From: Metaphire vulgaris
Taxonomy: Eukaryota > Annelida > Clitellata > Crassiclitellata > Megascolecidae
Length of the DNA: 64,000 nt
NCBI GenBank assembly: GCA_018105865.1
Contig: CM030835.1
Span: 6,456,316-6,520,315, forward strand
Reading direction: 5' to 3'
In this document: positions 1 through 13,600 of the stretch, piece by piece
How the letters are laid out: every line of letters starts with the position of its first letter
Numbering within the stretch: the first letter of the stretch is position 1
The notes under the pieces: model-generated
The model's input: the letters and a program-made list of their open reading frames with translations, nothing else
The model's database searches: none
Told to the model about the DNA's origin: nothing
Position numbers and translations under genes: made by a program

Positions 1-3000
1 CACCAAAACAGTCGGTGTAACAAAAGTCAGACATGGATTTTCCATTCCACCAAACGGAAATGATGGAGGCAAAACAAGAAGATCATAGGTTCCCCAAACA
101 TAAGGCCCCACAAGCTGCTCAGCAATCGATAGCATTTCTTCAGTCTACAATGCAAACAAAATAGAAGAAAAAAAATGAAACATATTTTAAAAGAATCAGT
201 GATGGATGATCCAATTCAACCAGTTACGATATGGTCATTTCAGCCAGCTCTAAAAACACACTTGAAATTATGCTGGCATTTCAGCAAGAAGTACCTGATT
301 TTCAAATACTAGTTGGACAAGCTTCATTTCCTAAACTGATCAGACTTTCTAACAGATTCACCAAAAATCTGTGCATGGTTCAACTGACAAAGTTGAATTC
401 ATTAATGATGAAAAACTGAAACAAAGCAAGCTAAATGAAATAAAATATATAACCTCTGCAAATTCATGAGCAGCAGCATCAACCATTTCCTTTTCAGACC
501 AAACTCTGGTTCGTGGCCCAATGACTCTGAGCATAATTCAAGCCAATGCATTATTAAAGGCATCATGAATTTTTACACAATGTTTCACAATTATGATTCA
601 ATTTGTAATACAACATCACTGACAGTTTAGAGAAATGGTGCAGATCTTGCTGGATATTAACATCGACAATAAGCAGTAACAGTAATTGGCAGTAAAGAGT
701 TAAACATCAGCAGCAGTCACATCAATGCAGAGGATGAACAGTAAGAGGCCAATGGCTTAATCATCTAATACTCCACACGTGACCTCACCTCTAAGAAAGC
801 AATGCAGTCGGTCAGGTAAGACACAATTAACACAATCGACAAGATTAATGATCTTCATCTAGAGAGAAAGAGTCTGGTAGCAATTATTCTGGAGTCAAGA
901 ATCAATAAGAATTTGATATTTTCGTATTCTCTTACATATCAGATCTGCACACTGAAATATATTAAACATTCAAACACACATACTCACAAACTTTAAGAAA
1001 CCTTCTAGACTACATATATCAAAGATTCAAATTATACCAACCTACTCTCCAATGCACCAACAACAATAGCAATCAGATAGCTTGGTATTGGAATCTTCTG
1101 CTCAAACTGATGCACTGTCTTTGTCTTATCCTCCGAGTCATAAGATGTGCCTTTTCTTATAGCACTCATCAAAACAGTAAGCCCAGCCGGAGCAGTTATC
1201 TAATAGCAATAAAATGAAGCGGGTTCTCAATTTCAGAAAAAGCGCAAAACTCATATGCCACAAAAGATTTCAATACTGTAAAATCATTTTGAAAAATCTT
1301 CAGAACACAAAAAATTATTCAATATTCAGACTAAAGATTGCTTCTGCGTTGCATGGAAGCTCACTTTGGCAGTGTATGGCATTTTTACGCCCGGTGAATC
1401 CTGACATGGAAGCAGACTACGTGCCTGAATTGCCTGTGAATCCAAACACAAAGACAGCATTGTTCAACTATCCACAACAAAGCAACAGACAGTTTAGAAC
1501 AATTATTCAAAAACTGGCATTAACTAGCAAAACCATTAAGATCATTAACCAACACAAAATAAAAATACCACACTGTTCTAATAAACAATATTTTGACAAA
1601 CCTATTCGATAAACAAGTGCATTCTGAAAGCTTTTAAATAGTTTGATTATATATAATTAATATTAATAATAAAATTAAAATAAAATTGAAACTTTTTACC
1701 CAAAGTACTGGACAGATCAATGAAGGTTTTATTACTTGGACATACCTGACATTGACTGAAAAGGTATGGATGCTTCTTGGAGCAAGTCTGTTCAGAAGTC
1801 AACCATTGTAAAGCACTACATGATGGTTGTGTTTCATAATCCACAATTATGACAATGCTGGTACAAACAGCACCCAATTCTATTAGTCAATAGATTTAAA
1901 TTCAAATATAAAATCAAATCAAGAACAAAACTTAAATACTTTACCTAATAATTTTTTTAAAATTCACTACAACTGACAAAAATAACATTTAGCTGCTGAC
2001 AAAGAACTAACTATTTAACCGGTATTGTGTTTTGATTTTATCAATGTTTGCAACCAATTTACTAATGATATTATTTTGTGAGCTAAATTTTCTACAGTAG
2101 AATGATGCCCTTTCCATGGCTAAACCTACATAGCATGTTGAAAGATGACAATTTCTAGACAAATCCCCAAGATTTGGAACCTATTTACCCCTAACCTAAT
2201 AATTACCACACTACAATCAAGTTGAAAAGCAACAAAAATGTTTATGACCCACAAGAAGAAACTTAAACAATTTAACCAATAATGAAATAAATGTTGTCAC
2301 ATTTAAAAATCCAATTATGGTAATATATTAAACCTACTTTTGACTTAAATCCTGAGGAAAATGAATAATCAGTGGAGACCCAAATGGCATCACATTCTCT
2401 CCAATATCATATTCTAATGGCTTTTTACTTTCCTCACAAGTCACACTTTTTATTTTCAGGTCCTTTGTATCTAATACCTATAAATTTCACCATAAGAATA
2501 ATTATAATTAACTGCAGTGCATACATTACCAATTTACATGAATTGCACACAGGTAATAATCATCTTTTATAAAATAAATTCAAAAAGTGATATAGAGTAG
2601 TCCAGTAGGATCTGTCCTGCATAAGCATAGTCACGAGGGGCACAAAATTGTCCCCCTACTTGGGCTGCGACCAGTAATGAGACTTGCGCAAAACCAATGA
2701 AAAATTCATCAATGGCAAGTGTCAACAGAATTGATGCACTTAGTTGTAATACAACTTTTCTCACTCAATAATAAATCACAGAGCTCACAGTCTAACTCTA
2801 ATATTACTCAAAATTTCTATGGACCTTGCTATGGGAGCACACAACACTCCTCTAAGCACCCTAAATGGAATAAGAATGTCCAATGTCCATCTTGATGCTC
2901 ATTAGTGCTGTCATAAGAGGGGCATGGTTTGGGGCCCTTCTGATCAGGCCAAGACTATTTGCAAAATTTTATTAAGCATTATGAAATTTTTATCTAATAT

Positions 3001-4245
3001 AGATAAGGTGATTTCAGGATAGCTGCTATCTAGTGTTAGCATTGCTCAAATCTGGTGAATCTAGTATTGCCTTAAATTTGGAGTGACTGGGCCTCTGCCC
3101 CAGATCCAACTGTAGGTAAGTAAAATCTTGTGAATTTTTATAGCGTTTTCAAAAACAGGTACATAGTACTGGTAGCTGCTTATTCATAGGTGAAGTAAAG
3201 TAAAGTAAAGTAAAGTAAAATCTCGTGGATTTCTATAGCACCTTGGAAAGCAGCACAACAGTAGCTGCTTATTCTTAGGCACTCAGCCTCTCTTAAAATA
3301 GCTATGGGGAAGGTATGTTATCAGCCAGACAATAGTCAACGTTCAAAGGGCAGTGAGGCTAGGTGCTTAATCTACCGTTGAAATAGCTATAGCCGAAGTT
3401 TAGCAGTCAGCCAGGCAAGGCCAATTTCAGAGATCAGTCAGAGTGGGAGTGGGGAAGCAGCAAGGCAAACTATGAAAAAACTGGAGACATGATTTAATTC
3501 TAGATTTGATAGTACTAATAACTGGGGTTGCCAATGAACATTAGCACAGCTTTGAGGGGGACACAAAGACGGGGTCCTCTATTCAGTCTTGGACTGATCG
3601 CGAGATTCGTGCAAAACCGATGAAAATATGTTATCTAGTTAGGGAGGGGTGGGCAAGGCAGTGGCGGCTCTAGGATTTGGAAAGTGGGGGGCCGTTGGGG
3701 TGGCAACTTCTAATCATGGGGGCCAACCATTTGTTGTTTAATGTATGCAGCAAGCAGCAGCATTAAGTATAGGGTCCCAACTGGGGGTCACTGGAGGGGC
3801 CAGGCACTCAAAGGGGGGGGGCACGGGCCCCCCAGGCGGAGCCGCCAATGAGGCAAGGTCAATACTATATGGCCAGTCCATCCTGACTAACCTCTAGCTC
3901 AATATTACTGGGGTCTGGTGGGGATTCCTGGTACTGAAACAGAGTCAGACCTAATAGATCTGTTTTACAGTTCAGTTAGAGATTATACCATAGGCATAGG
4001 CCTACCAGCGGAATGTTGCGGCCGGTGTCAGGCGCTGGCAACGGTGACCTCTTGGACGTTATCCGGACGCGTCCTCTGATGATGCGTGCCTCAAAGTCAA
4101 CGTCCCAATCGAGATCCAGATCCGTTATGACGCATTCCTCGGGCCTCGAAAACGAACATGGATCAGACGCACTCAATCCAGCGGCCATCATAATCAGCAG
4201 CAGCAAAGGACTGCAGGTTGTAACTGTCGGGTAGGCCGACCGCAA
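1..4245 (-). CDS. LTA4H: Leukotriene A4 hydrolase-like M1 aminopeptidase, 5' half (partial)
   Basis: Bifunctional zinc aminopeptidase/epoxide hydrolase family, M1 clan, normally cytosolic. Coding exons read on the minus strand: 4245-4006, 2477-2338, 1879-1746, 1433-1365, 1199-1042, 526-454, and 144 to the left edge. Recognisable LTA4H segments, in order, are [20 protein letters not shown] with [49 protein letters not shown] and [25 protein letters not shown] is the M1 exopeptidase substrate-binding motif. The zinc site HEXXH and the C-terminal helical domain would lie beyond position 1. About 319 of roughly 610 residues are present. Most exon phases agree. The exon 2 to exon 3 join is one base out with the strong GTAGGT donor, but fits if GTCAAA 7 bases earlier is used. 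Two starts are possible: 4245, which adds a hydrophobic leader, or the methionine at 4191. The symbol is given by family similarity, and paralogues are possible. Confidence 0.93.
3193..3358 (-). mobile_element. SINE-like element, copy 1, flanked by TAGGTG
   Basis: This copy is closely similar to 35627-35784. Read on the minus strand it starts GCCTCACTGCCC, contains a GGCTGAGTGCC block and GCTATAGAAATCCACGAG, and ends in a TTTACTT-type repeated tail. Direct repeats TAGGTG lie at 3187-3192 and 3359-3364, as expected of a target-site duplication. There are no inverted ends, so retroposition is more likely than a MITE. A diverged third fragment lies just to the left (about 3113-3186). The element sits in LTA4H intron 1. 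Confidence 0.7.
3659..3850. mobile_element. hAT-like MITE, copy 1
   Basis: Inverted ends are CAGTGGCGGCTC (left) and the complement of GAGCCGCCAATG (right), and the interior is G-rich. The 8-bp flanks GGGCAAGG (3651-3658) and AGGCAAGG (3851-3858) differ at one base, as in an aged hAT target duplication. At 192 bp it has no coding capacity. It lies in LTA4H intron 1. Confidence 0.8.
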
Positions 4246-5053
4246 ATTTCCCTAAATACCATTTGCGATGGGCCAATGGTGTCAGATTTTCAAAGGCTGT
4301 TTTTGTGATTCTGCAAATATTTTCCTCGCATTTTCTTTATTCAATTGCTTAAAACAAATCATATTAAAATGATAAGTATTATAGTCCACAAAAGAGATCA
4401 TATGTATAATTTATTTGTTATATTAAAAATATGCATTGAATCTACTGAATTGATGCTAGCGGCGTATTGATATTATAAAACACCCAGAGGCAACCTCATA
4501 GCTGTGTAAATTATGTAATAATAAACATATTAAATCCGTCCGTTGTGCTGGTTCTAATGTAATCCGAGGCCTTCAATGTAATAATAATAATAATGTTGCT
4601 CATGATTCTTATATAGGATTGAGCCATTACTTTTAATTACAACAAGCATTAAAGGCGAAGAGTTGGACACAAACACTGTCAAACGTTTTAGCATTTGAAA
4701 GAAAATGCTATAGAAAAATTCTCAGAATTGGATGGGTTGAAAAGATCAGCAACGAGGAACTATACAAGAAAATCTAGCCAAAAGAAACCTTGATGCAAAA
4801 AGTTATACAGAGGAAATTGCGTCTCTTTGGACGTATTTGTAGTATGAAAGATGATGGAAGGATTAAGACTATAATGCTAGGAATAATGGACGGTTCCAAC
4901 AAGAAAGGAAGGCCACACAGGGAATGGTGTGATGACATTGGTGATTGGTGTGGAAAATGTCTGCAAGAGCTATTTCATGTTGCTTCCAACAGAAAAGATT
5001 GGGACAAAACTGTAATGATTGCATCAGACACCAACGGGCGCTGAGCCCACGGT

Positions 5054-5098
<45 letters not shown>

Positions 5099-5148
5099 CT
5101 GTCAAACAGTAACATGTTTTTATCAGAGAAGTATGACTGAACTGAATA

Positions 5149-5179
<31 letters not shown>

Positions 5180-5506
5180 GGGCTACGCAGTCTTTCAAAA
5201 ATCTACTCTCCATCATAAAGATTTCAAAATAATAATAACAAATTAACATTAAGGAGGTTTAAAGTGGCCCAATAATGTCTGGTCTGTCTGAACCACTGTA
5301 AATAAGGATGTTTTACTTTGAAAATTCAGTCGAGTTTGATCTGATCTCTGCGCTTATTGCATGCATCGGCCACAGCCTACAGTCTTAATTTGCAAACAAA
5401 ATCTTGTAATTATAGCTTTATTAAAGTATAATGTTTGTTGGTAGTTTTGATTCAGTAATACTGTTTATTAAGGTAGCTATTGCTTTCAGGGAGTGAAGAT
5501 ATAGCA
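4246..5506. promoter_or_regulatory. Head-to-head intergenic region between the LTA4H-like gene and IPPK
   Basis: The two start codons (4245 minus, 5507 plus) face away from each other across 1.26 kb, so both promoters should lie here or in non-coding first exons. I see no convincing core promoter motif. About a third of the interval is a LINE relic with its trinucleotide tail (4655-5098), followed by an (AAT)n run at 5149-5179. The bidirectional promoter call is inference from gene orientation only. Confidence 0.4.
4655..5098 (+). mobile_element. LINE 3' end with (GAT)n tail
   Basis: The plus-strand reading has the typical C-terminal arrangement of a non-LTR retrotransposon ORF2: KLRLFGRICSMKDDGR, then a G-x-x-x-x-GRPHREW-DDI block, then a DW residue pair. 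It is followed by TGAGCCC and about 44 bp of GAT repeats. It is 5'-truncated and interrupted by a stop, so a relic. The family name is not resolved. Confidence 0.75.
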
Positions 5507-8171
5507 ATGGAGGAGGAATGGTGTTACCGAGGTGAAGGGAATGCAAGCATTGTGGTAGCATGTGCAAAGGTGATTTTTAGTTTTGTTATCTTTTAGGCAT
5601 TCAGAATTTAAAATAGTAATCATGTAATTTCATCTATAATTAATTTTTAAGTCCTCATTATCTAAAGAGACCCCTGCACAGACAGGGCATTAAACCTCCT
5701 GGGCATAAGATCTGAATGTGTCACATCAAATGAAGGACTATGAAAAAACTGGCTAGACCATGTTAAAAGTGGATAGGTATTATGAGCTATAGAGATATAA
5801 AGATATAAAGAAAACTGCTGAAAACTGAGGCAGATGGAGACAGATCGTGACTACCAGCCTTGAAATTGAAGACGGCTCATCATGTGTGAAGATGAATCTA
5901 GTAGCAGATTTTCTCTTATGATATATGCTTACAGTATAGTGATAGCAGATATTTATATATTGGAAATGATGTCATCATCATCATGAGTGCACCCTTAGTC
6001 ATGTAGATCATGAAGGTCATCTAGCAGAGATATGAGTTTGTCATTTTGCTGTTGTCCTTTTCTTTTTTGGGTTTGGGCCATATTGTACTGGTGTTGCAAG
6101 TTGAAGGTTGAGACTGGTCCACTCTTTTGTGTAATTCTGTCATCTTCTCTTTGATCTTTCTTGTTTTAGTGTTCCTTCAGTTATTTGAAGCATGACCATT
6201 TTTATTACACTGTCATCCTGTATCCTACAATTATGCCCCCAAATGGCAGTGTTTTAGTGATTCAAAATGGACTTAGTTATAGCCCTAAGTTTGTATTTAA
6301 TTTTGAATTTATTTTGTAGAAAAATATTGTATATCGAATTAAGAAAGTGGATAAAGATGGAACCATTAAAGTGAGTAATTTCTTTCACAAATATCATGTC
6401 AGTGAAATACTGAAATATGTCTTTTATGTAATTTTGTTATTTATCTTTACATGTCAATATTCAGTTATTAGTTTTGAAGAAAGCTAATATTTCTGCTTTA
6501 TCTCATAGATGTGATAAATGATTTTAAAATTTGAATGGATTGTCAATAATGGCTTTGCACAAACACTATTGAATACAGAATTTTGATTTGATTTGCAGTG
6601 GCTGTTATTGATTGCTAATTTTGTTCAGATGATTTTTTGATAGATATGTCGTTTATTAGAAAGGACAGCTTAAAATGTACTTTTTCTGGTATATTGGTGT
6701 GCTGTTGAATTTGTCTGATAATTAATTTAGGCAAAGACAGATCTGAATGTACTTGACTTTGTGAAAAATTTTATGAAAAGCTTCATCAGCTTTCAGTTCT
6801 TAGTGCCAATGGTATGTAATTTTAACAAATTGTTTTAATAATAATAATAATTTTAAAAATAATTATGCACTTTTATGGCACCAGTTCTAATACTCAAGGG
6901 CATCAATTGATGGTACTTGTGATCCATTCGTAGAAGACCAGGTAATTCAAGAGATCAGTCATTAGGAAACAGTGAGGCAGAACTATGGAGGAAATGCTAA
7001 TTTGATTAATAAATTATAATATATCATAAAGTATTCAGTTCAACATAGACAATTCAGGATTATTTTTCTTGTCGGTAAATAATACTTTATATTATTATCA
7101 GTTTTTCACTATAGATGTCATGCTTATTTCCACTTAGTTAACAGTGTATGGATGCTTATGGTGTAAATACAAGTAAATGTGGCAGAAACGCTTATACTTT
7201 TTAGTGGAACTGTACCAATACCATAGGTAACATTCAAATTTTATTTGAGCAGAAACACAAAGATGCATTTGTATCACTCTGATTTCAATTATATGGCTGA
7301 ATGCCACATGTTAATTTGAATATGAATATGGAGAAAAGGAACTTTTTTATTTCACTAGTTCTTTTAGCTCTATATATAATTACAAAATTGTTGGATGTTT
7401 TAAACAGTTTTAAACAAATGTTCCTCACAACTTTAAAACAAGAGCGAAAGCATAGAGTTCAGCAATAGCTAGCTTTTCTAAATTATGATTTATCCGTAAT
7501 GGTTTCTTTATTTATTCATAATGGTTTCTTTATTTTTTTTCTGATTTCAATAATTGGGTGAATATTACTTGTTAATCCAAATGCAAAGTGTATTGAATAC
7601 AATTGAATACAATTGGCATGTGATTGTTCAGATTTAAAGAAACGGTACAGCTATATCTTTTTCTAACTAAGGAGGCGTGCCTTTATTCTAAGTAGTACTT
7701 GTTCTGTTATCCTCACCATTTAGGTTTTTCACTTTGTGTTTTCTCCATAGAAATTTGTGAAATTGCCTGCTGGCCTTATTGAAAAGATTCAGACATCCTG
7801 GAGACATCTAAGACCTGGTATCTGTTTCTATGCATCTTTTCCGTAGCATAAGATGCTGATGACTGTTTAGTGATGACAACTTGCCTTATTTATTCAGAAC
7901 CAAGTTAGAAAATTCTGAATACCTGTTTTCGATGCAATAATTTATTTGCAAATCTTCACAGAAGTCAGACCATTGTCCTTCTGACTCATTAGTGTGGACC
8001 TTGGCTGTTTTAAATAATAATTTGTGAAAATATCTGTTGGAAATCTATGTTGGAAATTAAGAATTTGACAGCTTTAGAAGGATGCAGATTAACACAAGAC
8101 AAAGTGAAGTGAAATGGTTTCATATCTAACTATTGCTGCCATGCTGGCAGGCAGAAAGTGAAGAAGAAGAC

Positions 8172-8221
<50 letters not shown>

Positions 8222-10605
8222 CAATGACGACGACAACGGCAATGACAATGATGATGTGAAAATATTTACATTTCTAGTATATGTACATCCAGATGATTTC
8301 AGCACAACAACTTCAATGATATTTATAAGAATATAAAAATAGTCTTATATTCCACACGAGTATTGGCCAGTCTTCACCATTTTTGCACATTTTTTATTTT
8401 GCAGAAAATCGACTCTGCAAGAATGTGGACTGTGCGAGTGCTGAAGCAATTGAGATGCCTGATCTGTGCTTCTTATATCCTGCAAATACATGTCAAGTGA
8501 TCAGTCCTACATACACTTTTGAGATCAAGGTTTTTGAAAAATATTATTAGAATTTGCTCATAATAGGAATGCAATGAATCTGGTTTAGAGTTCAAGATCA
8601 TATCCAGGTCAATCCAGATCTTATAACTGGATTCAAATTTCTGTGCCTGTTGGTTGTACTTGATAATGCAATTTGTTCACAGTTTATTGCTTGCTTTAGA
8701 TGCTTGTGTCGACCTTACTTAATATAAAACTTTATGACCGTGCAGGACACTTTGGGTTTATGTAGTTTATTGCTATATTGTTATATTGCAATTGGTCATG
8801 AGGTTTACCTGCAGGTGGCAAATTTATACTGGTACATTTGCATAATATATTAGGTTTTACGTACTTATGATTCAGAGTGAATTTATTGTATTCATATCCT
8901 GATTTCTCTGGATCTTAAAAATGAAACTTTTGCATTCAAAGTTGACAGTATATTTTGATAATGACTCTTAAATGTTGAAAGCTTCAGTTTGAATAATATA
9001 AGTTTAGAATACTAATATAGTTAAAATGCAGTGCATAGATAATGTTGATGTAGTTTAGCTGTAGTTTAATGTAAGCTTTGCACTTTAAATTTGCTGATTC
9101 TGCATTTAGAAATGCCATTAGTTTCAAAATTAATGTGTTATTCACTCAGAATTTACATTGCGTATTGTTGTACTGCTTTTTAGCCAAAATGGGGATTACT
9201 TCCTGTTGGAGAAAGTGTGTCGGGTTTAAAAAAATCGAATTGTAGATTCTGCATGCATCAGTTCCTGAAGGTAATACTCATTGCTGAAGTCTATTGTTAT
9301 TGCATCGATATATTCTCTGACAGCATAAAGTTTGGTCTGACTAATTTGCATTAATTTAATACATGAATACAGACATATATTCTATGTTTGTGGGTTATGG
9401 AACCTTTTGTCTATGATAAGCAGATACTCTTATATGCAGCCCACTTTGAGTTTGTATGAGCATACTCGTGTTTAATGATTTTTCAAGAATTTCTTATCCT
9501 TGTTCAACAATCATGGAAGTCGCATATTTCTGTTCAAACATTGCCTCTTTACTTGAAATAAGTTCATTCATATGTGATTAAAGGCATTTTTAATATGACT
9601 TGCTGGTACCTTCTAATCTTTGAATCTTTCTGATGATGATGTTGCATGATCATTGTACCCTGGAATTTAAAACATCATCAGATGATTAGAATAAAATTTG
9701 ATATGTATTTTCTTCCACTAGCTTTTGGTTTATTTTATATTTTAATTTTACTCAAATAATTTGTAATTCTAAATTATTTGTTACCCAAGCACTGGATGAA
9801 GTTATTGTGTTTGTCAATATAATGTATCAGGTGCAAAAATAATTGCTATTCTAGCAATTTTCTTTAAGCTTGCTTTGTGAAATTGGTGCCTGCTGTGCTT
9901 TAGTTGCCAATATTTCAGACTCTGAACTATTTGATTTGATTTGTCTGAATATTGATTTAGATTAAGGATGAGAAATGGCCGAGAAAGAGTTTATACTGTC
10001 CAATTGATCTGTTTTCTGGGTAAGGAGGCACGTTGCATGTGATGAAAGAACTTCTCTTGTGTGTAATTAATGATAATGTGCTGTTATGATCTTACAGTCT
10101 TTTACTCTGTTTATCAGGGATTTATGATTTTGAATCTCTGATTTGAAAGTTCTAATCTATTCATTTATTCTCGTTGTTGATAATTACACAAAAAATTTCT
10201 ATTATTTGATTTTAATTTACAGTAATTGTAGATTAAAATTATTTTATCTATTGGGGTAAGTCAAAGTGGTAACTAAAACTAAAATTTTAAACCTTCTTTG
10301 CAGCAGGTATCTATCTTGACCAATGGAGCGTTAAACTATTATAATCAGGGGTGGTTTTACGTTGGAACGGGGTCTGTAGCTTTCAGATTTCAACTTTGCC
10401 TCCCATTTTTTTGGCAGGTCAATTAAATCACATCAGGTGAGGGCATGACACTCATTAAAACGGGTGATGACCTTTTCTCAGACTTTTTCGTGAGTTAGGA
10501 GTGCCTCCAGCTCCATGGTCACAGACTGGAGCATAGCCCACCTCAGGTTTATTTCCCTAGAACCACTACTGATTATACTTAAATTGTTTAACACACATGC
10601 CGATA

Positions 10606-10650
<45 letters not shown>

Positions 10651-13600
10651 GTGTGTTTGCCTTAGTGATATCTTTTGATTTTATGTTTGTGCTTTGAGGT
10701 TTGCTGGGTTTGAATGTTCAAGGTGTGAATGCAGAAGAACCCCGTATGTGTGTGTGTGTGTGTGTGTGTGTATGTGATGTCATGGTTTTGTTGGCATGTT
10801 CTGTAAGCTGTTGACAAGACTATAACTTTTGATACCTTGGAAGGAGCGACTAAATCTTTGACAATGGCATTTTTTATATGGTCCAGACCTGCTTTTAGAC
10901 TAAATCCCCACTATTGAAATTGGCAGAAATTGATTGCTATTAAAATATATTTCCTATGACAATGGTGTTTTTTCTATGTCATTTTGCCTATGGATCTTTA
11001 GTTGCCCAGGCCTATAACTTTTGATTTCTTGGAAGGAGCGACTAAATCTTTGAGTTATATGGTTCAGATGGCTAGCACCCTCTACTGAAATTGGCAGAAA
11101 TTGATTGCTCTTAAAATATATTTCTTAATTTTTTTATGACAATGGCATTTTTACTATGTCATTTTGCCTATGGACCTCTAGCTGTTTAGGCCTATAACTT
11201 TTGATACTTTGGAAGGAGTGATTAAATCTCTGAGTTATTTGGTCCAGAGGGCTAGCACCCACTACCGAAATTGGCAGAAATTGATTGCTATTAAAATATA
11301 TACTGACAATCACTGGCAATGCCTTCAAAAAGAGTGCATTGTCTCAGGGTATTGCAGCAGGATAGTGGGTAGAAGCACCAAATAGAATGATTGCCAGGGG
11401 AGCTTAAGCTATCTGTAAAAATATTGATTTATTGATCAAATTTATGCACAGAAGTGAAATAATCCGATTTTGAAGATGATTTTGCAATATTTGACATTGG
11501 ATGTATCAGTGATTATAAAATGAGTAAGTAAGTAAGTTGTTGTTTAGTTTTGATACTTTCAAGCTGGCTTTAGAGATATTTTTTTCAGTTTGGCGATCCT
11601 ATCCAGTATCCATGGGTGATTCTTTTCCGTCTCAACATTTTAGGAATGATTCCCTAATTTTATGGGATTTTGCAATGGGATTTGGTGATTTATCCATAGC
11701 ACTCTTGTCTGGCTGAGGGAGCCAACTGCCAATTCGGTCTTTGATCTTGATTTATTGTGGCAGCATCCAGATCCGTAATCTGGATCACTTCTGCTGAGAT
11801 GACTGAGTCACCCGTGTGTGTAATCTGGTCTAGTTCGAATATCCCTTCTTCAAGTATGAATTGGATAAAAATGGATGCTTGGCAGTGCACAACTTAGCCA
11901 TAGCCGGTGGTAAGCCCTGGTTGAGAAAGGAGACACACACACACATGCACACACACAGTGCACTGGCTATATTGACCCATGGGATGTTAATCTTTAGTTG
12001 ATCTGGTCCCTTGGGGGCACTCTTGTCTCAGTGGAGATGGATTAACCTGAGTCAAGTCTTCCCTGCTCCCTGCTTCTGACAGTGTGTGTGTCTGTGTGCG
12101 TGAGTGTATGCATGCACGCTTGTGTGTTAAGCATGTAAGATGTGAAACTGCAGATGAGAATGAAGTTTGTCGATTTGAGTAGGATGGTTTTGTACTGTAC
12201 TTTGTTCTTAGAAAAGTGTTAAATACAAAATATTAAATATGGAATTTATTGAAATTACAAGAGAATTGTAACTATGCATCATGCTTCCTCTCCTAGTGGC
12301 TGAAACTGCAACACATTAGTGCAATTATAAGTGATACCTATATGCTATCCAATAAAAACTGTTTTCAGTAGGATATGCTTTTTTAACTTTTACAGACAAT
12401 GGTTGGTTGCTTTGAATGTTTCTGTGTGCATATATGCATAATTGCATATAGATGTAATTACCCAATTATCTGGTTCATTGTATTGCAGTAAATGGTGAAA
12501 TTGTCCAAAGCTTTATAGTCATGATGCAAATTGTATACTTGGTGCAGTCCAGATGCAGACCTATGTTCTTTTAGGTTGGTTTTAGAGAAATGTGATTATT
12601 TAATATTATTTCTCATTTCTGTTGAACAGATGTGCCACAAGGATGAAGTATGCTCTTTGTAAATTGCATTCCTGCCCTCAGAATAACTTCTGCATTTACA
12701 GAGTATGTATGTATGTATGTATGTATGTATAGGTATATATATATATATGTTTGTGTATATATATATGTATGTGTATATATATATGTGTATATATATATAT
12801 ATATATAGTGTGTGTGTGTGTGTGTGTGTGTGCGCAGGCATTTTATGATTTATTCTTAATGCAATGTGTGAAAATTTTGAAAATATGTGAAACTCAAATT
12901 TTGGTTTTATATTTATCATAATGCTGATCTGTTAGGAATCATGTGATCAAAATAGATGTTAGGTATGTACCATGTACCGGTATCTTATAATATAAACTGA
13001 GTCTCCAACAACAGCTGGGTCTCTAATGTGGAATAGATCATAGTACTATCAATAGAATGGCTACCAGCAATTGTGCTGGGACTCGTATAACTTCTAAAAG
13101 AAAATCATACACAATTGAACTGAAGTTAGTAGATTGTGACTGCTGTAAAACTCCTAAGTATAAGCCAGGTTTCATAAGAAGGCTTGGTTTCCAATACCAG
13201 CTGGTTAAAGTCATTTCTTTCAGGAGAAGCTGAGGACTTGTATTATAGGATTTACAGTGATTTTTAAAAATTCTTAGTGAATTAGGAAAGTAAGATTTTC
13301 TTTGTTACTTAATTGGAAGAACAGGATACATATTAGCAATTGTGGATTTTTTTCCATGTTACTATTTTAGAACCACTGATGAATGGGAGAAGGATGTTTG
13401 AGATTATAGTATTAATGTTTCAATTGTTGAATGAATTCAGCTAGCACTTGTTTGTTTTTCAGAATGGCCAAAAAATTTGGAGCAACAAGTCGCTTGATGA
13501 AAAGACAACATTTGGGGACTGTTTAGATTCAGCGTAAGCAATAAACATGTCACTGCTCCTAATTTTAATTACCAAAAGCATTTTTAGAATTTGCCAAATG

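Noticed and set aside
1214..1612. 132-codon plus-strand ORF
   Set aside because: It is the antisense shadow of LTA4H exon 1433-1365 and its flanking introns.
8133..8336. ORF with a long poly-Asp run
   Set aside because: It is the translation of an intronic (GAT)n microsatellite inside IPPK, with no splice support.
12596..12919. 107-codon ORF rich in Tyr/Ile/His on the minus strand
   Set aside because: Created by the compound TA/TG/TATG microsatellite. The real coding sequence here is the plus-strand IPPK exon 12630-12702.
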